A DNA stretch of 64,000 bases. Source: Desulfosporosinus sp049943955 (GTDB lineage: Bacteria > Bacillota > Desulfitobacteriia > Desulfitobacteriales > Desulfitobacteriaceae). Made by a program: the position numbers and the translations under genes. Shown piece after piece: positions 42,939 to 51,922 of the stretch. Location: NCBI RefSeq assembly GCF_049943955.1, contig NZ_JBNFTW010000008.1, forward strand, positions 1 through 64,000. Reading direction: 5' to 3'. The notes beneath the pieces were generated by a model. The model did not search any database, had not been told where the DNA came from, and saw only the letters and a list, made by a program, of their open reading frames with translations. The number at the start of each line of letters is the position of its first letter. Positions within the stretch are counted from its first letter, which is position 1.

Positions 42939-45299
42939 TCAAACTATAGGTATTACAGCTTTAAGAAAGGTACCCTGCCCGATCATTGAATTAATTTGAA
43001 GCTCACCTCCTAAATTTTCCAATCTTTCTTTCATTCCAACAATTCCAAAGTGAACACTTGTCAGTAACCAATCCTCTATTTTACTAGTATCAAACCCTTT
43101 ACCAGAATCGCTCACTGTCAATTCCAACCTTGATTCTTTCATTTTAATTTGAACCTCTAACTTTCTAGAACCTGAATGTTTTATGGCATTTGTTATACCT
43201 TCCTGTACAAACCGAAAAGCTGCTAATTCTACTTCTTCCTCATATCGTTCTTCGCGATTCATGCCTTCAGTCTCAAGGGAAATTAATAATAACTCGTTAT
43301 GCATAATTTCTTCACATAATAATTCAATAGCAGGAACCAGCCCTAAATCAGTTAATGACGGAGGACGCAGGTCATTACATATTAATCGGAGCTCAAAGTT
43401 CAAATTTTCCACTAGATCTCGTATATGACAAATTGCTTTGTTAGCCTTCGTGTTCTCACTACAATGGCACTCTTCCACTAAGTAATTTAACCAACGATTC
43501 ACGTCTAGCCCTAATTGCAAAGGCCCGTCATGAATCTCACTGGCTATTAACTTTCTCTCCTTTTCCAGATTTCTAAACAAAGAGATATTTATTCCCTGAA
43601 GCCCCTGGGTTTTACGTTGTTCCTCGAGAGATCGTTGAGCTAAGTCCTTTATTTCTTTCGACAGTTCCCGAATAACAAGCATAGTCTTAAGCCGATGAGC
43701 CATTTGACTGGAAACCAACTCAATTAGCGGAAGTTCATCTGGCTCAAATTTAACATGCGATTTGCGATGACCTAAAAATATTGCAAAAGTATAATCGTCA
43801 CTAATAACAGGAATGTAAATTTCAGCTGAATAATCATCCGGAAGAATTTTGGAATCCGAGCTAGTTTCTGGTTCTCTTTGAACAAATTCTTCCAACGCAA
43901 TTTGTTCGTCCGGTGCTTTTAAAAATCTCCCCGAAGCCCTTTTAAGATATTCCCCTTTACCATTCTCTGCAATTATGAAAACGCCCTCAATAGCAAGTCT
44001 ACGAATCATTTCTTCCATTATCTGATTTTCTTCATTAAGTATAGACAACTGCTCATTTAGTTTAAGAATTCTATTTTTGAAAGAATGCTTGTTATTTTTA
44101 AATATGATTTTATCTAACAATTTAGTTGTCAAAAATCTTAGTCCGTCAAAACCCAAAATAACGATTATAAATAAAACTGGAGTCCAAAGATATGGCTTCA
44201 GACTAAATTTTTCCGATTCCTTTAAAGCAAAAAGTAGGTAACTTATCACAATACAGAGAATTACTGCCGGAACGACGAATGGTATTATAATCCCTATTAA
44301 CCTTCGACTGTCCGGTAGATATTTATTTACTACGGCATAATAGGAGATAGCTGGAATCATTGAAACAAAAAGTGAACTAAAATGAGAATTCATTATCGGT
44401 TGAAGTCCAAGGATAGTAGGAATTGCCGTCAGAAGAACAAATGGCAAAAACCCTACCACCATACCTATAAGCAAAATGTTTGCCTGATTTTTTTGCGGTT
44501 TATCCTTTGGTAAACTTAGTAAGGAACTTAAATTCCAAAGCGCAAAAAGACTACCAATGGTCATTATTGCTAGCACCAGTTTTCTTAATGAGCTGAAGGA
44601 GCTAGTAATATTTGCAGATTGCAACACAGTTATTAATAAGATCAACGCAAACATCAATTTTAAAATGAGACGACCCCAGCGATTAATCTGTTTATTGTTG
44701 TCTTTTAGAAAAATAGAAATAAAATCATTAAGGTTGATGGGCACAGTCGCAAAAATTATATACTCTAATTCCCGAGCAAATAACAAATCACGGCTCGAAG
44801 CTGAAGCTAAGACGATAGCCAAGCCTGTACTCCAGTTGAACCAAAATAACTTCCGGGCCTCAACCAGAAACGGCCGTCTTAACCAGGTAGCAAATCCTAA
44901 AAGCCAAAACACAACCCCAAGAATTGTAAAAGGAGTTTCACTTATAGTATTCTGCACAACTGAGGGTATAGGAATATTAATCATCTGATCAGATATCCCG
45001 TTTTGCTTAAGGACTTCGAACGTTGAGGCTCCCTCTGCCTCACTCCATTTCTGAATTAAGGAATAATTACCGGGATCGTCTTTGTCTATTTTCACAATAA
45101 CATCATCTATACGGATCCCCGATTTGTAACCTTCACCTTGAGGATCCGCGGAAATGACTTTCCATTGTCCCTCAATTTCTGTAATCTTGAGACCAATATA
45201 TGGTTGTTTCATGGCTGCAAAGAAATAAACAACCGCTAATAAGATAAAGACGGCACTAGCATAATAATATGCTTGCCGCCTAAACATTTTCTTCAACAA
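42939..45299 (-). CDS. comP: ComP-like membrane histidine kinase with PDZ-like domain
   Basis: The 786-residue kinase starts with a membrane helix and an extracytoplasmic PDZ-like segment (SADPQGEGYKSGIRIDDVIV, residues about 48-67). About eight more helices follow (residues 120-385), then a GAF-like domain. The HisKA_3 kinase has the phospho-His in IASEIHDGPLQLGLDVNRW and the ATPase motif FRFVQEGITNAIKHSG. This order is that of B. subtilis ComP, which senses prenylated ComX. It overlaps the comQ-like gene by 20 bp. Specific signal recognition cannot be read from sequence. Confidence 0.88.
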   Translation of the reverse strand: MLKKMFRRQAYYYASAVFILLAVVYFFAAMKQPYIGLKITEIEGQWKVISADPQGEGYKSGIRIDDVIVKIDKDDPGNYSLIQKWSEAEGASTFEVLKQNGISDQMINIPIPSVVQNTISETPFTILGVVFWLLGFATWLRRPFLVEARKLFWFNWSTGLAIVLASASSRDLLFARELEYIIFATVPINLNDFISIFLKDNNKQINRWGRLILKLMFALILLITVLQSANITSSFSSLRKLVLAIMTIGSLFALWNLSSLLSLPKDKPQKNQANILLIGMVVGFLPFVLLTAIPTILGLQPIMNSHFSSLFVSMIPAISYYAVVNKYLPDSRRLIGIIIPFVVPAVILCIVISYLLFALKESEKFSLKPYLWTPVLFIIVILGFDGLRFLTTKLLDKIIFKNNKHSFKNRILKLNEQLSILNEENQIMEEMIRRLAIEGVFIIAENGKGEYLKRASGRFLKAPDEQIALEEFVQREPETSSDSKILPDDYSAEIYIPVISDDYTFAIFLGHRKSHVKFEPDELPLIELVSSQMAHRLKTMLVIRELSKEIKDLAQRSLEEQRKTQGLQGINISLFRNLEKERKLIASEIHDGPLQLGLDVNRWLNYLVEECHCSENTKANKAICHIRDLVENLNFELRLICNDLRPPSLTDLGLVPAIELLCEEIMHNELLLISLETEGMNREERYEEEVELAAFRFVQEGITNAIKHSGSRKLEVQIKMKESRLELTVSDSGKGFDTSKIEDWLLTSVHFGIVGMKERLENLGGELQINSMIGQGTFLKAVIPIV

Positions 45300-46236
45300 G
45301 TTTGATCATCTTTTCCTTGCGATTTTCGAGAACCGGAAGCCTTTGCACTATTTCCAGTGACTTTCTTCGAAATAGTTCATACATAACTCTACAGTAGTGA
45401 ACAACCCCTTCATCTATGGCCAGTTGTTTTAAATAATCTTGTTCTTGCTTTCCAAACCTTTGTAATCGAGTCAATTCCCTAAACTCGTTTACTTTCTTAC
45501 CATCTAGAGTGTTCAGTAAATAGACATACGGAAGAGTTTTGCGATTGTTAACAAAATCCCTTTTCTTCTCAAAGTTTAAGAAGTCATTTAAGTCGTTCCA
45601 TAGTTGGCTCATAATACCTAAATTTGATCCAAACTGTTCCAATTGTAATACTATCTCTTCCGATGCTCCTCCTAAAATTGCACCAATTTTACATGCAGAA
45701 GCTGTTAGACTGCCTGACTTTCGTTTTACCAAATCAAAATAATCATCAAGGGATACCTTTTCGCAAGTATCAAGTAATGCCTCTTGAAATTGACCATCAC
45801 TTGCTCTTATCCACATTTTGTTTAAGGTCCGATTAACTTCCCTGTAAATACGGCCGTCTTGTATTTGCTCGACAGCTTCACTGCTCAACATACTTAGACA
45901 GATAGCCAGATTGAGAGCGTTTGCAGTGGGGATTTTACGCCAAGGTTGGTCATCATTGTCCTGATCCTGAATATCATCGAAAATGTCGGCTGCCAAGGCA
46001 GATAATTCCATGGCAATTGCACCAGGTAGTGCAACTTCGGGCACTCCATTTATACACTCGCAATTCATCAATGTCAGATGAGCCCACCTGTAGTGTTCGC
46101 CGGCCTTACTATTAGCTTCCAAGGAAGAATAAATGATAGCTCGAATCTCTGAACTCAGATGATTTTTACTTAGTAAATTGGTGATTTCAACTGTAATGCC
46201 TTGATCAAGCTGAGGACCCATTTCCCTTATCCCCAA
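45280..46236 (-). CDS. comQ: ComQ-like isoprenyl transferase
   Basis: The 318-residue all-alpha protein of the polyprenyl synthetase fold has the first Asp-rich motif DDIQDQD at residues 87-93 and a weaker second one NDLNDFLNFEKKRD near residue 215. In ComQXPA systems ComQ prenylates a Trp of pre-ComX and helps process it. It overlaps the small upstream gene by 10 bp and comP by 20 bp, so all three are translationally coupled. An ordinary diphosphate synthase is the alternative, but length, motifs and neighbours favour ComQ. Confidence 0.85.
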   Translation of the reverse strand: MGIREMGPQLDQGITVEITNLLSKNHLSSEIRAIIYSSLEANSKAGEHYRWAHLTLMNCECINGVPEVALPGAIAMELSALAADIFDDIQDQDNDDQPWRKIPTANALNLAICLSMLSSEAVEQIQDGRIYREVNRTLNKMWIRASDGQFQEALLDTCEKVSLDDYFDLVKRKSGSLTASACKIGAILGGASEEIVLQLEQFGSNLGIMSQLWNDLNDFLNFEKKRDFVNNRKTLPYVYLLNTLDGKKVNEFRELTRLQRFGKQEQDYLKQLAIDEGVVHYCRVMYELFRRKSLEIVQRLPVLENRKEKMIKLVEENV

Positions 46237-46424
46237 AAATCCAGCGGCGTAATCTCAAACGTTAAAACATCCCCTGACGCCTCAAGCCTGGAAAAAACCT
46301 TTTGAATGCAAGTGAATTCATTCATCCTCACTTCTCCCGATAGTACTTCCTCTTTTAACACTTCCGGGCTTTTAGGATTTTTGACTAATTTATGTACAAG
46401 GTCTGCAATCTGCTGATAATTCAT
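46227..46424 (-). CDS. comX: ComX-like pheromone precursor
   Basis: The 65-residue protein has no signal peptide, an N-terminal helical part (IADLVHKLVKNPKSPEVLKE), and a C-terminal end TPLDFWG with a single Trp64 one residue from the end. ComX precursors are 50-75 residues, and their C-terminal Trp is prenylated by ComQ. The placement overlapping comQ by 10 bp and upstream of comP/comA supports this identity. The gene order is comX-comQ rather than comQ-comX. AAAGGATG precedes the ATG. Confidence 0.8.
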   Translation of the reverse strand: MNYQQIADLVHKLVKNPKSPEVLKEEVLSGEVRMNEFTCIQKVFSRLEASGDVLTFEITPLDFWG

Positions 46425-46735
46425 TTTTATAACATCCTTTCTTCAATTATTTGATAGCTTTAATTGTATCTAGTTCCAATGTCAAACACAGTCCCAGTAA
46501 TTTTCTGCGTTTTCAATCGTATTAATTGATTCTCTTTTTTATTTGCTTTCCCTGCGATGAAATTTAGATAATCCTGTCGAATTTGAAAATTATTCTATAA
46601 AAAGTTAAAATGGGATACCTTTGATGAGATACCCCTAGACACAACATTGTAAATTGTCTTGCTAATATACCTCAGTGATACTTAAGATTTCCATTTGGAA
46701 GGGGTAAATTGGAAGAGATGAAATATATTCCAGGC
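46425..46735. other. Intergenic region upstream of comX, no gene seen
   Basis: About 310 bp of AT-rich DNA that should hold the comXQPA promoter. No near-consensus promoter or ComA-type palindrome could be fixed by eye. Confidence 0.4.
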
Positions 46736-47548
46736 TTATACAATTTGCACTTTTGAATTTCTCATTCTTATAAGAAATGCCATAAATACTTGAGGAACCA
46801 GACACATGAGTGCGATAGCTGCTAAGGCTTTAGGGACATTCTCAAACCCACCGTAGTTCCCATTTACTAAATGATTATACATATAGCAATTAAATTGAGT
46901 ACCTAATACAAATATAAAAAGCCCACTGAAACTAGTCACTGTCCACACGAGTCCAAACTTAATGCTTCTTGTAATTCGATATAAAACGAGAAAACAAATA
47001 ATATTGACTGCAACTAATAGCAGCACAAATCTTATGCGCGGGAATACTTCAGATAAATAGACAGCAGTCACAATAAAACCCTGGCAATATATCACTGCTT
47101 TACTTACATTAGTAGAAGCATAGATAAACGCAAATGAAGATTCAATAACAAACATCCCTATTAGATAAACCAGTTCTGCTAATCTTGGAACAAAAATCCC
47201 GAGGACTATTTGATCTCCAAACCCAATAATTCGTAATAGGCTGTTACCCATATCTGCTGACCCTAAAACGGATAGAATTATAATCAAGCCTAATCCTATG
47301 CCAACTAAGTTTGGACGATGTGTGTGGTCAAGCCGTTTTCCGACGACAACGGGATTACCCATATCGGCAATAGCCTTCTTAGTTGCCTCTTCCTCATCGA
47401 GTCCATCATTTATAAAGGCGCTAATTTGATCGTCAATATGATTATTGATTTCCTCTAAAAGAGAAGACTGTATCTTCTTCCAACGTATCTGTTGGCGCAC
47501 AATTTCCAAGTACTCAGCGATTATGCTAGTCTGTTGCAAAACTTGCAC
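46736..47548 (-). CDS. HAAS-domain membrane protein
   Basis: The 270-residue protein begins with a cytoplasmic HAAS/permease-prefix helix bundle (LEEINNHIDDQISAFINDGL, then DEEEATKKAIADMG, residues 28-68). About six membrane helices follow. Such proteins are regularly encoded with PadR regulators, which may bind or control them. Here the padR-like gene lies directly upstream and overlaps by 23 bp. The membrane part gives no substrate clue. Confidence 0.75.
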   Translation of the reverse strand: MQVLQQTSIIAEYLEIVRQQIRWKKIQSSLLEEINNHIDDQISAFINDGLDEEEATKKAIADMGNPVVVGKRLDHTHRPNLVGIGLGLIIILSVLGSADMGNSLLRIIGFGDQIVLGIFVPRLAELVYLIGMFVIESSFAFIYASTNVSKAVIYCQGFIVTAVYLSEVFPRIRFVLLLVAVNIICFLVLYRITRSIKFGLVWTVTSFSGLFIFVLGTQFNCYMYNHLVNGNYGGFENVPKALAAIALMCLVPQVFMAFLIRMRNSKVQIV

Positions 47549-47870
47549 CTCCTAACACTTCATTTATCGCGGTAATGTATGTTTTCCATTCTTCCCTTTT
47601 CTCATTTAAACAATTGCGGCCATTTTTCGTGATACTATAATATTTCCGTACCTTCGCATTATCAGCAATGTCTTCATACGAAGTAACCATGTTCTTTTTC
47701 TCTAAAGTGTGGAGCAACGGATATAATGTTCCTGCTTTTAACTCAAAAACGTTATTTGACTTTTTACGAAGCTCTTCAATCATTTGGTACCCATACATAT
47801 CATTTTCGTCAAGCAGTCTTAAAATCAGCATAGTAGTATTCCCGGTTAAAAAACTTTTATCAATTGTCAC
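47526..47870 (-). CDS. PadR-family transcriptional regulator
   Basis: The 114-residue winged-helix protein has the PadR core (MLILRLLDENDMYGYQMIEE, then LKAGTLYPLLHTLEKKNMV) and a C-terminal dimerisation helix. It probably represses its own operon, including the HAAS membrane gene that overlaps its end by 23 bp. A tandem palindrome just upstream (47883-47930) is a good operator candidate. The ligand is unknown. Confidence 0.9.
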   Translation of the reverse strand: MTIDKSFLTGNTTMLILRLLDENDMYGYQMIEELRKKSNNVFELKAGTLYPLLHTLEKKNMVTSYEDIADNAKVRKYYSITKNGRNCLNEKREEWKTYITAINEVLGGASFATD

Positions 47871-47882
47871 ATTCTTCCCTCC

Positions 47883-47930
47883 ATATATAGATTATCTATG
47901 TACAATAATATATAGATAATCTATATATGT
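47883..47930. promoter_or_regulatory. Candidate PadR operator (tandem palindromes)
   Basis: Two near-identical palindromic blocks, ATATAGATTATCTATGT and ATATAGATAATCTATATAT, lie within 48 bp directly upstream of the padR-like start, overlapping the expected promoter. Confidence 0.65.
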
Positions 47931-48204
47931 CAAGAAACAATAACTTAAACCCACAGGAAATTTCTCGAGATAAATTATAGCAAAATAGTGTTTAATCTAT
48001 AATTAGTACTGTTAATATTTTTGAGCTAATTGAATCTAAATTACATATGTATTAGTAATAAAATAATTGTTAATAATTCATAATCTACGAATAAAGAAGA
48101 AATAAAAAGAGGCTTCCCAAAAGTTCGATGAACTCATGAGAAACCTCTATAATATATTCTCAATGTGGTCAAAATGTGGTCAGAGCTAAATTGATGTATG
48201 ATAG

Positions 48205-48236
48205 AGCCTTGTATTTGTGGGAATACAGGGCTTTTA
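48205..48236 (-). terminator. Hairpin at the end of groEL
   Basis: Arms AGCCCTGTATT and AATACAAGGCT lie directly after the groEL stop on the minus strand. The following T content is modest. The neighbouring stretch 47931-48200 shows no gene, only the direct repeat TGTGGTCAAAATGTGGTCA at about 48164-48182. Confidence 0.55.
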
Positions 48237-49889
48237 TTACATCATGCCGCCCATGCCACCCATGCCACCCATGCCGCCCATACCAGCCATAGCAGCAGCA
48301 CCATTGTCTTTAGAAGGCAGGTCAGAGACCAAGCACTCAGTGGTGAGCAACATTGCAGCGATGGAACCGGCGTTTTGCAGAGCTGAACGTGTAACCTTAG
48401 CAGGATCCACGATACCGGCTGCGATCATATCTTCATAAACTTCGGTTACAGCGTTGAAACCGGTTCCTCTATTGGAGGAGCGGACTTTCTCAACAACAAC
48501 CGAACCTTCTTGACCGGCATTGTTAGCGATTTGACGCAGGGGCTCTTCTAAAGCACGACGAATAATCATAACTCCTGTTGCTTCATCGCCTGTCAGTTGA
48601 AGTTTATCCAAAGCGCTAATAGCGTCAATCAAGGTTGTTCCGCCGCCGGCAACAATACCTTCTTCAACGGCAGCACGGGTAGCAGCTAAAGCATCTTCGA
48701 TCCGAAGTTTCTTTTCTTTCATTTCGGTTTCAGTAGCTGCACCGACTTGAATTACAGCAACGCCGCCGGATAATTTTGCTAAGCGTTCTTGGAGTTTTTC
48801 ACGATCGAAGTCTGAAGTGGTTTCATCGATTTGTCTCTTGATTGCTTCGACACGTTTCTTAATATCCTCGACGTCACCGGCGCCTTCCACGATGGTGGAG
48901 TTTTCTTTAGTAACGCGAACTTGACGTGTACGTCCAAGCATATCAACAGTAGTATTTTCCAGTTTCAGACCAAGATCCTCGGTAATAACTGTTCCGCCTG
49001 TAAGTACGGCGATATCTTCCAGCATAGCTTTGCGGCGGTCACCGAAACCAGGAGCTTTAACACCGACACAGACGAATGTGCCTTTTAATTTGTTGACAAT
49101 GAGGGTAGCCAAAGCTTCTCCGTCAATATCTTCAGCAATGATTAACAATTGACGGCCTGCTTGTACAACTTTTTCGAGTACAGGCAGAACATCTTGAATT
49201 GAGCTGATTTTCTTATCGGTAATCAGGATGTAAGGATCATTGAGCACAGCTTCCATTTTTTCAGTATCAGTAACCATATAAGCTGAAATGTAGCCGCGGT
49301 CAAATTGCATACCTTCAACAACTTCTAACTCAGTTGTCATACCCTTAGCTTCTTCAACGGTGATAACTCCATCTTTACCTACTTTTTCCATAGCTTCAGC
49401 GATTAAGCTGCCAATTGTTTTATCACTGGCAGAAATTGAGGCAACTTGAGCAATAGCTTCGCTTGTTTCCACAAGTTTAGCATTGGCTTTAATGTCTCCC
49501 ACAACGAGCTCGATCGCTTGCTCAATACCACGTTTAATTCCCATGGGATTGGCACCGGCAGCGACATTCTTTAAACCTTCTCTAATGATGGCTTGCGCCA
49601 AAACGGTTGCAGTCGTTGTTCCGTCACCAGCAACGTCGTTAGTTTTGGTAGCGACTTCTTTAACAAGTTGAGCACCCATATTTTCAAACGGATCCTCGAG
49701 TTCAATGTCACGGGCAATCGTAACTCCATCATTAGTGATTAAGGGAGATCCAAATTTTTTATCTAATACAACGTTACGGCCTTTAGGTCCGAGAGTAACA
49801 CGAACAGCTTCTGCGAGAGCGTTGACACCACGCTCTAAAGCATGCCGAGCATCTTGATTAAAAACTATTTGCTTTGCCACGTTATTCAC
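48237..49889 (-). CDS. groEL: Chaperonin GroEL
   Basis: Large ring subunit of the ATP-driven folding chamber. The 550-residue protein has VTLGPKGRNVVLDK near residue 29, the ATP motif GDGTTTATVLAQ near residue 86, and GGGTTLIDA near residue 414. The flexible tail is a set of Gly-Gly-Met repeats. It follows groES by 23 bp and shares the CIRCE-controlled promoter, so HrcA repression and heat induction are expected. Confidence 0.98.
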   Translation of the reverse strand: MNNVAKQIVFNQDARHALERGVNALAEAVRVTLGPKGRNVVLDKKFGSPLITNDGVTIARDIELEDPFENMGAQLVKEVATKTNDVAGDGTTTATVLAQAIIREGLKNVAAGANPMGIKRGIEQAIELVVGDIKANAKLVETSEAIAQVASISASDKTIGSLIAEAMEKVGKDGVITVEEAKGMTTELEVVEGMQFDRGYISAYMVTDTEKMEAVLNDPYILITDKKISSIQDVLPVLEKVVQAGRQLLIIAEDIDGEALATLIVNKLKGTFVCVGVKAPGFGDRRKAMLEDIAVLTGGTVITEDLGLKLENTTVDMLGRTRQVRVTKENSTIVEGAGDVEDIKKRVEAIKRQIDETTSDFDREKLQERLAKLSGGVAVIQVGAATETEMKEKKLRIEDALAATRAAVEEGIVAGGGTTLIDAISALDKLQLTGDEATGVMIIRRALEEPLRQIANNAGQEGSVVVEKVRSSNRGTGFNAVTEVYEDMIAAGIVDPAKVTRSALQNAGSIAAMLLTTECLVSDLPSKDNGAAAMAGMGGMGGMGGMGGMM

Positions 49890-49911
49890 TCCTTAAGTAA
49901 ATGTTAATTAA

Positions 49912-50196
49912 TTAACCGAGAATAGCCAGGATATCTGCTTCTTTTAAAATCAGGTAGTCTTCACCATCATACTTAACTTCAGTACCTGCATATTTAGAAT
50001 AAATGACTCTATCACCTGGTTTAACATCAAGTGCAACGCGAGTCCCTTTTTCCATTTTGCCAGGCCCTACAGCCACAACTTCGCCTTCTTGCGGTTTCTC
50101 TTTAGCCGTATCCGGCATAATGATTCCGCTCTTTGTTTTTTCTTCCATCGGGAGCGCTTTAATGACTACCCGATCTGCGAGAGGTTTAATGTTCAT
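49912..50196 (-). CDS. groES: Co-chaperonin GroES
   Basis: Heptameric lid of GroEL. The start MNIKPLADRVVI at 50196, behind AAGGAGGG about 10 bp upstream, gives the normal 94 residues. A longer frame upstream runs through the ribosome site and is rejected. The mobile loop (MEEKTKSGIIMPDTAKEKPQ) and GDRVIYSKYAGTEV are present. Confidence 0.97.
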   Translation of the reverse strand: MNIKPLADRVVIKALPMEEKTKSGIIMPDTAKEKPQEGEVVAVGPGKMEKGTRVALDVKPGDRVIYSKYAGTEVKYDGEDYLILKEADILAILG

Positions 50197-50240
50197 GAAG
50201 AAAAGACCCTCCTTAATGTTATTTATTAGTTTATAATTTG

Positions 50241-50267
50241 TTAGCACTCGGCTTTATTGAGTGCTAA
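50241..50267. promoter_or_regulatory. CIRCE element
   Basis: TTAGCACTC (50241-50249), nine bases, GAGTGCTAA (50259-50267): a perfect CIRCE inverted repeat 45 bp upstream of the groES start. It is the binding site of the HrcA repressor. Confidence 0.97.
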
Positions 50268-50464
50268 CAATATCACTATAATAATATGCAAGGGGACAGC
50301 GGAAAGCAACCCCCCCAAATAGCCGAATTTTGTCTTGTACCTTAAATATATCCCGTTTTCTCCAATTTGCTATATAGGTCTTTTGATTATATAGCTTAGA
50401 TCTTACTCCAAGACCTTTAAATCACTAGAAACTATAGTTTCCATATTATTACCATTTTATTCAT

Positions 50465-51295
50465 CTAGTCCTCCGAAATTAGTTTTAATTGGCGTTGGGT
50501 TACTTCATCAAGCATCGGCCCAAGGGCTTCCCTTACTTTCTTGTGTTTTTGGTTAAGAAGGTAGATCTTAGTTTTACCTATTTTCAAATTGCTGTCCAGA
50601 TGCTCCTTCTCGGAAAGCATATTTTCCTTCAATAAATACCGGATCAACTCTTTGACTTGAGGAATAGAGCGCCCTAGAAGCTCTGCTAAGGCTGCTCTTG
50701 CCTTAGTTGAAGCCACATAAGGTAATCGGATTTGAAGCGAACCAATAATTTGAACCCCCCGCTCTAAATCTGTTGCCGGTTGATACTCTGCTTCCGTGTT
50801 CTCATGAAACACCCATTCTAAAAGGTCGTCTCCTTCACAGTAAGGCTGCAAAGAATGATGGACACTGCCGCCTACCCCAACAACTTTAACCTCTTTACCC
50901 CAAGCTCTGATTTTGCGTAGGAGGGAAAGAAAATCTCCATCACCTGTGATTAATAAAAACAGGTCGAAGGTCGCTGTTCGTGTGAGCAAAATTTCTTGAG
51001 CTTCCAGCATCAGTTCTAAATCGGCAGCATTACGGCGCAATCCGGTACTAGCATAATTATTCTTACTAAATACATGTCTCGTGAAGACATTTGTCTTTTC
51101 AAAGTTTGTTTGAGTACGCCAAAATTCCTCACGATCAAAATTAGCATACAAATAAATAGCTTGCAAGTCCATGGCGTTTTTTTGGGCGTAAGTTTGTAAA
51201 TATTGAACTAACTGTTCCGGTGTCAGTTCACAGCCTCGTTCAAGTAAACTTGTCCAGATATTCTCGTAATCAACAAACGCAATGGCCTTAGTCAT
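50465..51295 (-). CDS. NYN-domain (PIN-like) protein, LabA/DUF88 type
   Basis: The N-terminal NYN nuclease-like domain (residues 1-150) shows IAFVDYENIW with the first Asp, LITGDGDFLSLLRKIRAWGK with the Asp-Gly-Asp cluster, and VKVVGVGG. The C-terminal part (from about residue 195) looks like a winged helix. Such proteins are thought to act on RNA. The start at 51295 (MTKAIAF) is chosen because AAAGGTGAT lies 6-8 bp upstream; this gives 276 residues. It is downstream of mogA but 117 bp away. Confidence 0.82.
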   Translation of the reverse strand: MTKAIAFVDYENIWTSLLERGCELTPEQLVQYLQTYAQKNAMDLQAIYLYANFDREEFWRTQTNFEKTNVFTRHVFSKNNYASTGLRRNAADLELMLEAQEILLTRTATFDLFLLITGDGDFLSLLRKIRAWGKEVKVVGVGGSVHHSLQPYCEGDDLLEWVFHENTEAEYQPATDLERGVQIIGSLQIRLPYVASTKARAALAELLGRSIPQVKELIRYLLKENMLSEKEHLDSNLKIGKTKIYLLNQKHKKVREALGPMLDEVTQRQLKLISED

Positions 51296-51424
51296 TGTTA
51301 TCATCACCTTTCAAGCCACCTCTGTGATATCATACGCTAAATCCTGGACAAGAGTGACAAGCAAAGGGATAAAGTTAAAGAGCTTTCACAAGACTGTGCA
51401 AGCCCTTAACTCTAAGACGTTATC

Positions 51425-51922
51425 TTATTTATCGGGAGTGGCACATTCGCTCGCTTCCCCCTTGAGAATTTGAATACCATGCGGCAAAGCCGAAGAAATC
51501 GCTGTAAAGCATTCGCGAACAGCCTTAGGACTTCCTGGCATATTGATAATAAGAGTTCGCTTTCTGATGACAGCCACCGCTCTGCTCAGCATCGCTTTTG
51601 GAGTCGCTTTTAAACTTTCTTGACGCATCACTTCCGCTATGCCCGGTACTAAACGATCAGCGACAGCCAGTGTTGCTTCTGGCGTGACATCTCGGGGGGA
51701 GAACCCAGTACCGCCGGTCGTCAATATCAAATCCAGGTTAATTTCATCGGCCCACTTACACAGGGTTTTTTCAAGGAGCAATTGATCATCAGGAAGAACC
51801 GCATATTCAACAACCTCCCACCCCATTTCCCGAACCATCTGTTTTAAGGCGGGACCTGAATGATCTTCTCGTTCTCCGCGTGAGCCTTTATCACTTGCCG
51901 TAATTATTCCAACTCTTACCAC
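51425..51922 (-). CDS. mogA: Molybdopterin adenylyltransferase
   Basis: Activates molybdopterin with ATP before molybdenum insertion. The 165-residue protein shows the MPT-binding motif TTGGTGFSPRDVTPEAT and the INMPGSPKAVRECF segment. MogA and MoaB are hard to separate; one of these is expected here. It overlaps the MOSC gene by 1 bp (TGATG-type coupling) in the moaA-moaC-MOSC-mogA run. Confidence 0.92.
   Translation of the reverse strand: MVRVGIITASDKGSRGEREDHSGPALKQMVREMGWEVVEYAVLPDDQLLLEKTLCKWADEINLDLILTTGGTGFSPRDVTPEATLAVADRLVPGIAEVMRQESLKATPKAMLSRAVAVIRKRTLIINMPGSPKAVRECFTAISSALPHGIQILKGEASECATPDK

Noticed and set aside
48237..48300. Tandem repeat at 48240-48290 as a CRISPR-like or minisatellite repeat
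   Set aside because: It is the coding sequence for the Gly-Gly-Met tail of GroEL. No CRISPR array was seen anywhere in the window.
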